In this document: one piece after another, positions 1-6,566 of the stretch
Layout: each line of letters begins with the position of its first letter
Position numbering within the stretch: the first letter of the stretch is position 1
NCBI GenBank assembly: GCA_013286765.1
Contig: JABDFB010000043.1
Coordinates: forward strand, 1 to 18,201
Origin: Deltaproteobacteria bacterium
GTDB lineage: Bacteria; Bdellovibrionota; UBA1018
Direction: 5' to 3'
Length of the DNA stretch: 18,201 nt
Translations under genes and position numbers: made by a program
The notes under the pieces: model-generated
Told to the model about the DNA's origin: nothing
Seen by the model: only the letters and a program-made list of their open reading frames with translations
Database searches by the model: none

Positions 1-233
1 TTGCAACTCTCTACTTAGAAAATTGCAACAAAGCGATTGAGAATGAAGTCAAATATGATCTTGATTTTGGAAAGAAAGAGGTCGATGCCGGCAATCTAAA
101 ATCTGCCAAAGCGCATTACGAGAGCGTAATTCGAATGCTTTACAGGGATCAGTCGAATCCTAAGTTCATTGAATCTAAAGAACAACTCGAAAAAGTCAAA
201 AAGCAGATCGATGAAGGGGACCAAGGAATATGA
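1..233 (+). CDS. C-terminal end of a TPR-like helical protein (5' end outside window)
   Basis: The reading frame is open from base 3 to a TGA at 231-233 and encodes about 76 residues rich in Lys and Glu. It contains a helix-turn-helix stretch (DAGNLKSAKAHYESVIRMLY) that resembles a single TPR-type repeat, similar in character to the helical repeats in the next protein. Its stop overlaps the start of the FHA gene in an ATGA arrangement, so the two are almost certainly cotranscribed and translationally coupled. Only the tail is visible and no catalytic motif is seen. It could be the end of another FHA/TPR scaffold or of a TadD-like lipoprotein. The frame itself is secure; the function is not. 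Confidence 0.7.
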   Translation, partial: ATLYLENCNKAIENEVKYDLDFGKKEVDAGNLKSAKAHYESVIRMLYRDQSNPKFIESKEQLEKVKKQIDEGDQGI

Positions 234-2476
234 GTAAGATGGCGGTACTCACTATTCTTAAAGATGGTGCCGTGATCAAGACGATTAATGTCGAAGGCGA
301 TACCTTCTTAGGTAGGTCGAAGGACTGCCAGATTCGTCTGGAAGATCGTGCGATCTCTAGACGTCATGCCCTATTTCGCAAGGTTGGGGATGGCGTTCAG
401 GTCGAGAAGAAAAGTGAATTTGCTCCACTCTTCATCAATGGCGCTGAATCTACATCAGCGGTATTAAAAGAAGGCGATATCGTTTCTGTTGGTGGATATG
501 TCATTCGGTATGGTTCAAAAACTGGGCAAGAAGGTGCACCAGCAACATCAGGCCAATCTGCAGGCGAAACAGCAAGTGTTGCGGACAATCAAACATCAGA
601 CAGTGCGTCTTCTGGGATAACTCCAGCCGACGGTCAGGCAGGAGAAGGTCAATCAGGAGATGGTTTTTCAGCGGAGGAAGGAAGCAGTTCTGAAAAAGGC
701 CCAGCAGATTCGTCTGGGGCAAGTAGTCAGGCACAAGCGGGACAAGAAGCTTTTGCAGAAGGTGTGGGTTTCGCAGAGGGCAATCCATCCGAGCCGTCTC
801 AAGACGAAAAAACCAAAATTACGGCACAGCCAAAGCTCACAGCTAAATTAGTATTTCGTTCCGGGACTGCCAATGTGATCGAGTATGAAATCAGGAATAA
901 TGAAGTTCTCATTGGGCGTGGCAAAGATTGCGACGTCGTACTAGCCGACAAAAAATGCTCGCGCAAAAACTCATTGATCAAAAGACAAGGCATTCATTAC
1001 GTCATCAAAGACCTGAATTCATCAAACGGAACTTTTGTAAATGGAGTTAAGATTTCGGAGCAGGAATTATCAGGTGATGACGTCATCAAGATCGGCGCCA
1101 TTGAATTTCAGATCAAGATCACGAGTCTTGATTACGTCAATCAAGAAAAAGATTTTGAACTGCCACCAGAAGAATCTGTTGAGCCGGCTCCCAACGAAGT
1201 TTTTGGTGCAGAAGGCCAGCTAGGAGCTGCAGCTGCAGTCCCCGAAATGGGGCAAGCAGTAGTTCCCGGAGCCGTACCTGCCCAAGGCACAGGAGAAATC
1301 GCTGGAATAGCTGGAATAGCCGGAATTTCACCTGCCAGCGGAGGTAAGAAGACGCTCCTCGAAAGGTTTAGGGCAGCTTCGAAACGGACTCAATATCTAA
1401 TCATCGCTGTGATTCTACTTTTTGGCTATGTGCTTAGTAACTTAAATGAAGAAGAGCCAGTTCCAGCCAAAGGTAAGAAAACGGTTGCGGCCTCGAAGAC
1501 GCCCAATCCACTAGCGTCCAACCTACCTGTTTCAGCGACTTTTGAATCTCTTACGCCTGAACAGAAAAAATTTGTTCAAGCCCAACATCAACTCGCTTTT
1601 GATTACTACAAGAATAAGGAATATGACAAAGCTCTCTTTGAAATTCAAAAGATCTTTGCTCTAGTTACTGACTATAAAGATTCTCGAGAGATTGAAAGAT
1701 ATGCAAAAGAAGGTCGGAGAAAATTAGAGGCACTTGAAGAAGAGCGACGAAAAAAAGAGGAAGAAGCCAAGTTAAAGGCAAAAGTTGCGGAGCTTGTAGA
1801 GGCGGCTCAAAAATTGATGGATCAGTCAAAGTTTGATCAAGCCAAAGAACTTTTCACTGAAATTCTGACCATCGATCCGGACAATCCTACAGTCGCAGGT
1901 TGGCGAAAACAAATTGAAACCTATGAAGAGCAGCTCAAACTGAAGAAGCAACAAGAGCAAGTTCAGAGCGACATTAATCAACAGGGATGGAAAGAGTTCA
2001 AAGAAGGGCTAAAGCTGAAAAAAGAAGGACACTTCTACACGGCCATCGCCAGTTTCCAAAAAGTAATGGATATCGGATCGACGGATAAAAAATTAGTCCT
2101 GGGTTCTAGGCAAATGATAGCCCGATGTAAAGCTGCAATCAAAGGAATGCGTGATCCTGTTTTAGCAGAGGCTAAGAAACTCGAGGAATCTGGTGACTAC
2201 GTAAAAGCTTTTGCGCTCTATCAGAAAGCCACTCGAATCGATCCGTATTTCAACGGTGGATATGCAGGAATGAATCGCATAAAGGGGGTACTGCACGAGC
2301 GGGCCCGAGGACTTTACACCGAGGCTATTCTTGCCGAGAGCTACAGCGACTTCGAAACTGCTTATAAGAAGTTTCAAGAGTGCTTAAGCGTGGCACCCCA
2401 AGATGATATTTACCACGATCGTTCTTTGAGGCGATTGGGTCGCTATATTAAAAAGTGGGAGGATACAAAACAGTGA
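230..2476 (+). CDS. Tandem FHA-domain membrane protein with TPR-like repeats
   Basis: FHA domains bind phosphothreonine peptides, so this is probably a phospho-dependent scaffold for the pilus operon. FHA1 spans about residues 5-95, with GRS at 28-30 and SRRH at 43-46. A linker rich in Ser, Gly, Gln and Glu (about 97-200) follows. FHA2 spans about 204-298, with GRG at 229-231 and NSSNGT at 263-268. A second linker carries a tandem AGI repeat (358-366). One hydrophobic segment at about 388-404 precedes TPR-like helices from about 440 to the end, including a Lys/Glu-rich coiled stretch near 495-520. With one membrane segment and no signal peptide, the FHA domains should be cytoplasmic and the helical repeats periplasmic. 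The start overlaps the previous stop (ATGA), and AAGGA lies just upstream. FHA1 lacks a clear SxNGT signature, and FHA2 has Asn where the usual His follows SR. The domain calls are firm; the role in piliation is inferred from position. Confidence 0.85.
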   Translation: MSKMAVLTILKDGAVIKTINVEGDTFLGRSKDCQIRLEDRAISRRHALFRKVGDGVQVEKKSEFAPLFINGAESTSAVLKEGDIVSVGGYVIRYGSKTGQEGAPATSGQSAGETASVADNQTSDSASSGITPADGQAGEGQSGDGFSAEEGSSSEKGPADSSGASSQAQAGQEAFAEGVGFAEGNPSEPSQDEKTKITAQPKLTAKLVFRSGTANVIEYEIRNNEVLIGRGKDCDVVLADKKCSRKNSLIKRQGIHYVIKDLNSSNGTFVNGVKISEQELSGDDVIKIGAIEFQIKITSLDYVNQEKDFELPPEESVEPAPNEVFGAEGQLGAAAAVPEMGQAVVPGAVPAQGTGEIAGIAGIAGISPASGGKKTLLERFRAASKRTQYLIIAVILLFGYVLSNLNEEEPVPAKGKKTVAASKTPNPLASNLPVSATFESLTPEQKKFVQAQHQLAFDYYKNKEYDKALFEIQKIFALVTDYKDSREIERYAKEGRRKLEALEEERRKKEEEAKLKAKVAELVEAAQKLMDQSKFDQAKELFTEILTIDPDNPTVAGWRKQIETYEEQLKLKKQQEQVQSDINQQGWKEFKEGLKLKKEGHFYTAIASFQKVMDIGSTDKKLVLGSRQMIARCKAAIKGMRDPVLAEAKKLEESGDYVKAFALYQKATRIDPYFNGGYAGMNRIKGVLHERARGLYTEAILAESYSDFETAYKKFQECLSVAPQDDIYHDRSLRRLGRYIKKWEDTKQ
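1301..1327 (+). repeat. Three-copy 9-bp tandem repeat inside the FHA gene
   Basis: The unit gctggaata occurs twice exactly (1301-1309, 1310-1318), followed by a diverged third copy (1319-1327). It encodes Ala-Gly-Ile three times in the linker between FHA2 and the membrane segment. Copy-number change would stay in frame and alter only linker length. Confidence 0.8.
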
Positions 2477-3246
2477 GTGGGAACGCAGAGATCAAGGCTA
2501 TCAGTACGTTTCAGAGTCAAGGCAAAAGACCCGTCCAAGAAGACTTTCTGATGGTTCAGCGGGAGAAGGGGATTTTTATCGCAGCCGATGGGTTCGGTAA
2601 TCCCAGTTTGACGCCGGCTAAAGTGGCGTGTGAGGCCGTACAGAGCTTTCTTTTTAAGGAGGCAGGAGACTTAGATGCTACGCTGCCCTTTGTTTTGCGG
2701 ACCTATTTTTCGTTGGCAGGGAACGTTCTGTTTAATGCCCTCATCCATGCAAATAGAAAGCTAATGAATTTGAATCAGGGCAAGAGCATGTCCGAAAAGG
2801 GCGGGACCTCTATGGTAGCCGGGTTTTTGGACGGTGATCTTCTTGCTTTGGCTAATGTCGGGGACTGTTCAGCGTGGATTTTTAGAGAGGATCGGTGTGC
2901 GGATTTAGTGATTCCACGGTCCTACAGTAGATTAGTTGATCCTTTTGGAAAGGCTAATACAGGTGATCTACGCGCTCCACTGATGGCTCTTGGGATGGCC
3001 GAAGATTTGGAACCCGAAATTATAGAATGTAAAATTCAGCCGGGGGACTGGATCGCCTTTGCAACCGATGGTATACCCAACGAATTAAGAGAAAAAATAC
3101 TGGAAATTAAACTAAAAAAGTTGAATTTAGCTCAGGCGGTTAAGGATTTTCAGAAGGCACTCGAAGGGTTATTGTCGGAAGGTAAATCAGATAAAGGAAA
3201 TGTCAATACCCACGATAATGCAGTGATATCCTTGATTATTTTTTAA
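2473..3246 (+). CDS. PP2C-family Ser/Thr protein phosphatase
   Basis: The protein is predicted to remove phosphate from Ser/Thr residues in the cytoplasm, using two metal ions. With the start chosen here it has 257 residues. The family motifs appear in order: RPVQED (R19, D24), AADGFG (D39, G40), GGTS (110-113), ANVGDCSAW (127-135), FATDG (D199) and HDNAV (D248). The metal-binding Asp residues expected of an active PP2C are all present. No membrane segment or signal peptide is seen. A GTG at 2455 would extend it by six residues. The GTG at 2473 is preferred because GGAGG lies ten bases upstream and it overlaps the FHA stop as GTGA, matching the four-base overlaps elsewhere in the operon. Pairing with an FHA protein suggests it reverses the phosphorylation that the FHA domains read. 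The cognate kinase is not in the window. Confidence 0.88.
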   Translation: MSGNAEIKAISTFQSQGKRPVQEDFLMVQREKGIFIAADGFGNPSLTPAKVACEAVQSFLFKEAGDLDATLPFVLRTYFSLAGNVLFNALIHANRKLMNLNQGKSMSEKGGTSMVAGFLDGDLLALANVGDCSAWIFREDRCADLVIPRSYSRLVDPFGKANTGDLRAPLMALGMAEDLEPEIIECKIQPGDWIAFATDGIPNELREKILEIKLKKLNLAQAVKDFQKALEGLLSEGKSDKGNVNTHDNAVISLIIF

Positions 3247-3290
3247 ATATGTGTTTAATATTTTGGCTACAACAGGGTGAGTGAACTTGT

Positions 3291-3320
3291 TTGACTTATT
3301 AAATAAAAGTCGTATATAAT
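3291..3320 (+). promoter_or_regulatory. Predicted sigma70 promoter for the flp/tad genes
   Basis: TTGACT at 3291-3296 is followed after 18 bases by a perfect TATAAT at 3315-3320, in an AT-rich stretch between the phosphatase gene and the first pilin gene. It would start transcription near 3327 and leave a leader of roughly 90 bases. It allows the pilins and machinery to be expressed separately from the upstream FHA/PP2C genes. Confidence 0.75.
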
Positions 3321-3364
3321 TAATTAGATACACCCTAGTGTTGACGAGATTGAAAAAGGAGGTA

Positions 3365-3418
3365 ATGCTTTCTGCTTCTGTTTCCGACAAGGAGACAGGA
3401 GAAGGAGTTCGGGTATGA
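3365..3418 (+). CDS. Possible 17-codon leader peptide upstream of flp
   Basis: An ATG at 3365 lies two bases after AAGGAGG (3356-3362) and opens a 17-codon frame (MLSASVSDKETGEGVRV). Its TGA at 3416-3418 overlaps the pilin ATG at 3415-3417 as ATGA, the coupling pattern used elsewhere in this operon. The spacing between the Shine-Dalgarno sequence and the ATG is shorter than ideal, and a frame of this length can arise by chance. Translation through it would melt the hairpin over the pilin ribosome binding site. No similarity to a known peptide is recognised. Confidence 0.3.
   Translation: MLSASVSDKETGEGVRV
3370..3407 (+). promoter_or_regulatory. RNA hairpin covering the flp1 ribosome binding site
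   Basis: A pyrimidine tract pairs with the purine tract that contains the flp1 Shine-Dalgarno sequence. The core stem is ctgtttcc (3378-3385) with ggagacag (3391-3398), one G:U pair, and the loop gacaa. Pairing continues outward with one mismatch and some G:U pairs through 3370-3406, which takes in AAGGAG at 3402-3407. The structure could limit translation of the first pilin unless it is opened. This comes from pairing by eye; no folding energy was computed. Confidence 0.45.
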
Positions 3419-3648
3419 AAAGCTTCTTCAGAGAATTTTGGCACAAATGTTGGAACGAATTTAGGACAGGCTTTGTGCCGAGGTTTGCAAAAGATGAGCG
3501 AGGTCAGTCTACTACCGAGTATATTTTAATGCTCGCGATAGTGGTCATGATTGCAATGCAGTTCAAAAAGAACTTCCAGGGACGAATCAAAGCTCTCGTG
3601 GATAAACTCGGCACCCAGGTAGATTCGGCTATTGACTCGAATGAATAA
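3415..3648 (+). CDS. flp: Flp-type (type IVb) major pilin precursor 1
   Basis: This is the likely structural subunit of the Tad pilus. The 77-residue precursor has a class III prepilin site after Gly30 (ERG|QSTTEYILML), with the invariant Glu at +5 and Tyr at +6. A hydrophobic helix of about 15 residues and a short charged tail follow, giving a mature protein of about 47 residues, typical of Flp. The 30-residue leader is somewhat long for the family and contains aromatic and basic residues. AAGGAG lies seven bases before the ATG. As the first gene after a good promoter, it is expected to be the most highly expressed. The prepilin peptidase encoded at 3856-4389 should process it. Confidence 0.9.
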   Translation: MKSFFREFWHKCWNEFRTGFVPRFAKDERGQSTTEYILMLAIVVMIAMQFKKNFQGRIKALVDKLGTQVDSAIDSNE

Positions 3649-3659
3649 CAGGGGCAGAA

Positions 3660-3872
3660 GTGTTCACTCATTTCTTATCTAATCTATACTTAGATGAAAA
3701 TGGCCAAGGTACAGTAGAATATATTCTTATTATTTCAGTAATCGTAGTGGGTGCCGCTCAAATTCGAAAACAGGTTTTGAAGGCTCTAGATAAAGGTCTT
3801 TTACGTATAGGATCACAGATAGAAAAGGACATAAAGACAGGAAGGGCTCCCCTGAGTGTCTGGGAAAATTGA
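3660..3872 (+). CDS. Flp-type (type IVb) pilin precursor 2
   Basis: This is a second Flp-like pilin, of 70 residues. The prepilin site lies after Gly15 (ENG|QGTVEYILII), with Glu at +5 and Tyr at +6, followed by a hydrophobic helix rich in Ile and Val. The mature part is about 55 residues, with a basic/amphipathic tail longer than that of the first pilin. It starts with GTG at 3660, eleven bases after the previous stop, behind only a weak ribosome binding site, which suggests lower output than the first pilin. Its 3' end overlaps the peptidase gene by 17 bases. It may be a minor or alternative pilin; Bdellovibrio is reported to carry more than one flp gene with different regulation. The family call is firm, the division of labour inferred. 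Confidence 0.85.
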   Translation: MFTHFLSNLYLDENGQGTVEYILIISVIVVGAAQIRKQVLKALDKGLLRIGSQIEKDIKTGRAPLSVWEN

Positions 3873-4389
3873 CCTCATTCACCTGGCGGTTGTTCTCATC
3901 TCTCTCATTTCCATAATCACAGATATTGTTTGGGGTAAAATCTACAACTGGTTGACGATTCCTACTGCGCTGGTTGGACTCATTTATGCTGCATCTGTGC
4001 ATGGTTGGCACGGTCTATTTGACTCCCTAGGTGGTGTAGGATTAGGTCTGCTGCTATTTGGTTGGATTTTTTACGTCGGATGGATGGGCGGAGGGGACGT
4101 TAAGTTGCTGATGGCCTTAGGGGCTCTCGGTGGGTATCGATACGTCGCTGAAGTTGCACTTCTGAGTATTCTTATCGGTGGATGTATTTCGGTCGGAATT
4201 CTACTAGTACGAGGTAGAATGCTGAAATTTACACTAAAAATGTACGATTTTCTTCTCTCCTTTTTTATTAAAGAACTCGATCTCTTTTTACCGAAATTAG
4301 ATCAGAAGCTGACCATGCCTTTTGGCATCGCCATTGGGCTGGCGGCGATCTGGAATATGTTTTTTCATCCACTGGGATCCTTTTTATGA
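3856..4389 (+). CDS. cpaA: Prepilin peptidase CpaA/TadV (A24 aspartic protease)
   Basis: This integral membrane protease cleaves the leader peptides of Flp pilins and TadE/F pseudopilins. The 177-residue length fits the short CpaA/TadV type, which lacks the N-methylase domain of PilD. The two catalytic Asp residues are visible: D23 in TDIVWGKIYN and D81 in GWMGGGDVKL, the GxGD-type motif. Hydrophobic segments fall at about 8-22, 33-48, 58-75 and 95-118. The GTG at 3856 is used because no in-frame ATG precedes the first catalytic Asp; the ribosome binding site is weak, so coupling to the pilin 2 gene is likely. The stop overlaps the next start as ATGA. Placement amid five prepilin-like genes agrees with the function. 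Confidence 0.9.
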   Translation: MSGKIDLIHLAVVLISLISIITDIVWGKIYNWLTIPTALVGLIYAASVHGWHGLFDSLGGVGLGLLLFGWIFYVGWMGGGDVKLLMALGALGGYRYVAEVALLSILIGGCISVGILLVRGRMLKFTLKMYDFLLSFFIKELDLFLPKLDQKLTMPFGIAIGLAAIWNMFFHPLGSFL

Positions 4390-4673
4390 AACCAGCTGTG
4401 AAAGATCAAGAGGGACAAGCGGTAGTCGAGTACATCGTACTTTTGGCCATAGTGGTTGGCTTCTATGCGTTGCTAACAGCTGGATTGGTGAAATTGAAAC
4501 TGGAAAGACGATTTCAGTTCATCTTTATATCGCCAGTCGCAATGTCCTATAAGTACGGTTTAACATCGGCAACTGGGTTTGATGAAGGTACTCCCAAAAA
4601 TCATCCCAGAGTTTATGGAGGGGAAGGGAATTTTAGACTTTTTCTTAATCCGGAGCCGGGCCGTAGCCAGTAG
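4386..4673 (+). CDS. Pilin-like protein with class III prepilin site
   Basis: This 95-residue protein has a very short leader ending at Gly10 (QEG|QAVVEYIVLL), with Glu at +5 and Tyr at +6, then a hydrophobic helix to about residue 36. The rest (37-95) is a basic, aromatic soluble part that is too long for an ordinary Flp pilin and too short for a classical TadE. It may be a minor pilin or pseudopilin priming the fibre. Translation is coupled to cpaA by ATGA. Its last 59 bases also encode the start of the next gene in another frame, so the final 20 or so residues evolve under a double constraint. The specific role is unknown. Confidence 0.75.
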   Translation: MKPAVKDQEGQAVVEYIVLLAIVVGFYALLTAGLVKLKLERRFQFIFISPVAMSYKYGLTSATGFDEGTPKNHPRVYGGEGNFRLFLNPEPGRSQ

Positions 4674-5211
4674 TGGTGAGGCACAGAATGGTCAACAGAA
4701 GGGTCAGTCGACTATCGAATTCCTGTTGACAATAGTGCTTCTCCTCGCTTTTACGCTTTTCTTCTTTCAAGTGTCTATGATCTTTGCTTTTGGTAATTTT
4801 GTTCACTATGCCACTTTTATGTCGGCTCGGTCCTATTTGGCAGCCGGAAATAGTACACAAGATCAGTTTGATCGGGCAAAGAAAGTTATGGGCAGAACCG
4901 TCAAGCGATCTGAAAATATGACAGGAATTGATCGCTTCCCTTCTATAGCGCGGGGCGACGGTGATGGTGACCCTCGTGGAGTTGAAATCGGGCCAGGATC
5001 AAACTACATCGATGGTAACCGCGACTTAAGTTGGATGCAGGGAGTCCGATATACATTTAGGAGCAGACTCTATTTATTGCCTCTTGCCGGGAGGTTTGAT
5101 CGAAGTTTGCAGAATTTCGTGAAACTCACCTCGGAGAGCTGGTTAGGAAAAGAACCTTCGGCGGAGGAATGTAGAAGAGCGATTAAAGGGATTTATGATA
5201 ACGGCTGTTAA
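4615..5211 (+). CDS. TadE-like pseudopilin
   Basis: This is a pseudopilin of the Tad system. With the ATG at 4615 it has 198 residues, with a leader of about 30 residues ending in Gly (QKG|QSTIEFLLTI) and Glu at +5 followed by Phe, the EF form usual for TadE/TadF. A strongly hydrophobic helix follows, then a region with many Arg and Gly residues and a DGDGD stretch, and a Cys pair near the C terminus. The frame stays open upstream to TTG 4579 and ATG 4582. The 4615 start is preferred because it reduces the overlap with the previous gene from 95 to 59 bases. Its end overlaps the next gene by 17 bases. Such proteins are thought to act at the inner membrane during pilus assembly. Confidence 0.8.
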   Translation: MEGKGILDFFLIRSRAVASSGEAQNGQQKGQSTIEFLLTIVLLLAFTLFFFQVSMIFAFGNFVHYATFMSARSYLAAGNSTQDQFDRAKKVMGRTVKRSENMTGIDRFPSIARGDGDGDPRGVEIGPGSNYIDGNRDLSWMQGVRYTFRSRLYLLPLAGRFDRSLQNFVKLTSESWLGKEPSAEECRRAIKGIYDNGC

Positions 5212-5737
5212 TGCAGAAATAGGATGCCAGGGACAGAGTGTAATTGAATTTACGCTTTTGGCCTCCATTTTTATTGTTTTTCTAATGATAATGATTAAAG
5301 TCAATATAGCAATGCAGGCCGGTATTGTTAATCAGCAATACTCTAGAGCTCAGATTCTTTTCCTAGCATTTAATCATCCATTTTATCCAGAAGCAAAATA
5401 TCAGACCTCTCAAATAAATTACCAAATGAATCAGATGGTAATAGGTGTTTCCAAGAAAAGTTTTGCTGATGGAAATACACAACCTCCTGATGCTCAAATT
5501 GAAGGGATCGTAAGAAGTAAAATAGATGTTGGTTCGAACGAAGCTCAAAAAGAACCTGATGCCAGGGGATTCGTTCGAATTAGAAATACAATCACACTTT
5601 GTACTCAGACGTACTGGCTCGGAAACTTGCCCATGAAATCAATGGGTGGGCCACCCCAGTTCCTAGTCGCGTCCTATAATATTAATAATTCGACTAATTT
5701 TAGCTATATATGCGGGAGTAAATACCAGTATGAATAA
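5195..5737 (+). CDS. TadE/TadF-like pseudopilin
   Basis: This second EF-type pseudopilin has 180 residues. The prepilin site follows Gly13 (CQG|QSVIEFTLLA), with Glu at +5 and Phe at +6, then a hydrophobic helix to about residue 40. The remainder is an exported domain rich in Gln and Asn, with two Cys residues (in TLCTQ and YICGS) that could form a disulfide. AAAGGG lies four bases before the ATG. The gene overlaps the previous one by 17 bases and cpaB by 8 bases. It pairs naturally with the preceding TadE-like protein as the second member of a TadE/TadF couple. No TadG-sized protein with a von Willebrand domain is present nearby. Confidence 0.8.
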   Translation: MITAVNAEIGCQGQSVIEFTLLASIFIVFLMIMIKVNIAMQAGIVNQQYSRAQILFLAFNHPFYPEAKYQTSQINYQMNQMVIGVSKKSFADGNTQPPDAQIEGIVRSKIDVGSNEAQKEPDARGFVRIRNTITLCTQTYWLGNLPMKSMGGPPQFLVASYNINNSTNFSYICGSKYQYE

Positions 5738-6566
5738 TAGAGCAATTACTCTTTCATTAATCATGGCTGGTTTAGCCGTCTTCTTTGTCCAGAGCTATAT
5801 TTCGAGCGTTGATGAAGAGGCAAAAAAGAGATTCGGCGTGGAAGTCTTGGCAGTGGTAGCAAAGCAAGATATTCGTGAAATGGATACTGTCTCAGAAATG
5901 ATGCTAGAGTATAGACTAATACCAAAGAAATATCTCGAACCCGCGGTCATTTCTGTAGAAAAAAAAGAAGAAGATAAAGAAACAGCAAAAACTTTGAAGG
6001 GTGTTGCAGGAATGGTTGCTGTCGTGCCGATCAAAAAAGGCGAACAGGTGACCTTAAACAAACTAACCGAACTCAATATCAGAACGGGTCTAGCACCCCA
6101 AGTGACTCCGGGTAGACGGGCGATTTCTGTTCCGGTCAACGATATTACCGGTATTTCGAAACTAGTAAAACCGGGCGATCGCGTGGATTTAGTCGCTGTT
6201 CTCGATATGGGAAACGGTAATAGGGCCAGCAAAATGGCTAAGACCGTGTTGCAAGATGTTGTGGTGCTAGCAACAGGGAGAGCGGTTAGCAATAACGTCG
6301 CTCGATTGGTTGAAACCGATTCATATAGCGGTAAAGAACGAATTCGCCCGCTGACTGAAGACTTTTCTTTTACCACAGTGACGTTAGAAGTAGAGCCGCT
6401 GCAAGCTCAATACATGGCTTTGATCATGGCGAACGGAGATAATGCAATTACTCTGTCGTTACGCAATAACGACGATACTGAGAGAACCCAACTTTCTGCA
6501 ACACTTCTCATGGATATTGTGGGACCTGATGCGGAGAGGTTACGAGGAGGTGCGGCCAGACGATGA
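5730..6566 (+). CDS. cpaB: Tad pilus assembly protein CpaB/RcpC (SAF domain)
   Basis: This periplasmic assembly factor is anchored in the inner membrane and is thought to work with the secretin. The 278 residues are typical for the family. An N-terminal membrane anchor (about 5-22) is followed by a SAF-like domain (about 36-115), containing VLAVVAKQDI and VVPIKKGEQVT. The RcpC domain (about 120-235) contains PGRRAISVPVND and KLVKPGDRVDLVAV, the most diagnostic family stretches. A Lys/Glu-rich insertion at 77-90 sits inside the SAF region. The start overlaps the previous gene by eight bases, and the stop overlaps cpaC as ATGA, so it is tightly coupled to the secretin gene. Confidence 0.92.
   Translation: MNNRAITLSLIMAGLAVFFVQSYISSVDEEAKKRFGVEVLAVVAKQDIREMDTVSEMMLEYRLIPKKYLEPAVISVEKKEEDKETAKTLKGVAGMVAVVPIKKGEQVTLNKLTELNIRTGLAPQVTPGRRAISVPVNDITGISKLVKPGDRVDLVAVLDMGNGNRASKMAKTVLQDVVVLATGRAVSNNVARLVETDSYSGKERIRPLTEDFSFTTVTLEVEPLQAQYMALIMANGDNAITLSLRNNDDTERTQLSATLLMDIVGPDAERLRGGAARR

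Noticed and set aside
5795..6376. 193-residue open frame on the - strand across cpaB
   Set aside because: It is wholly antisense to a well-supported cpaB, is Ser/Thr-rich low-complexity, and shows no family motif or ribosome binding site.
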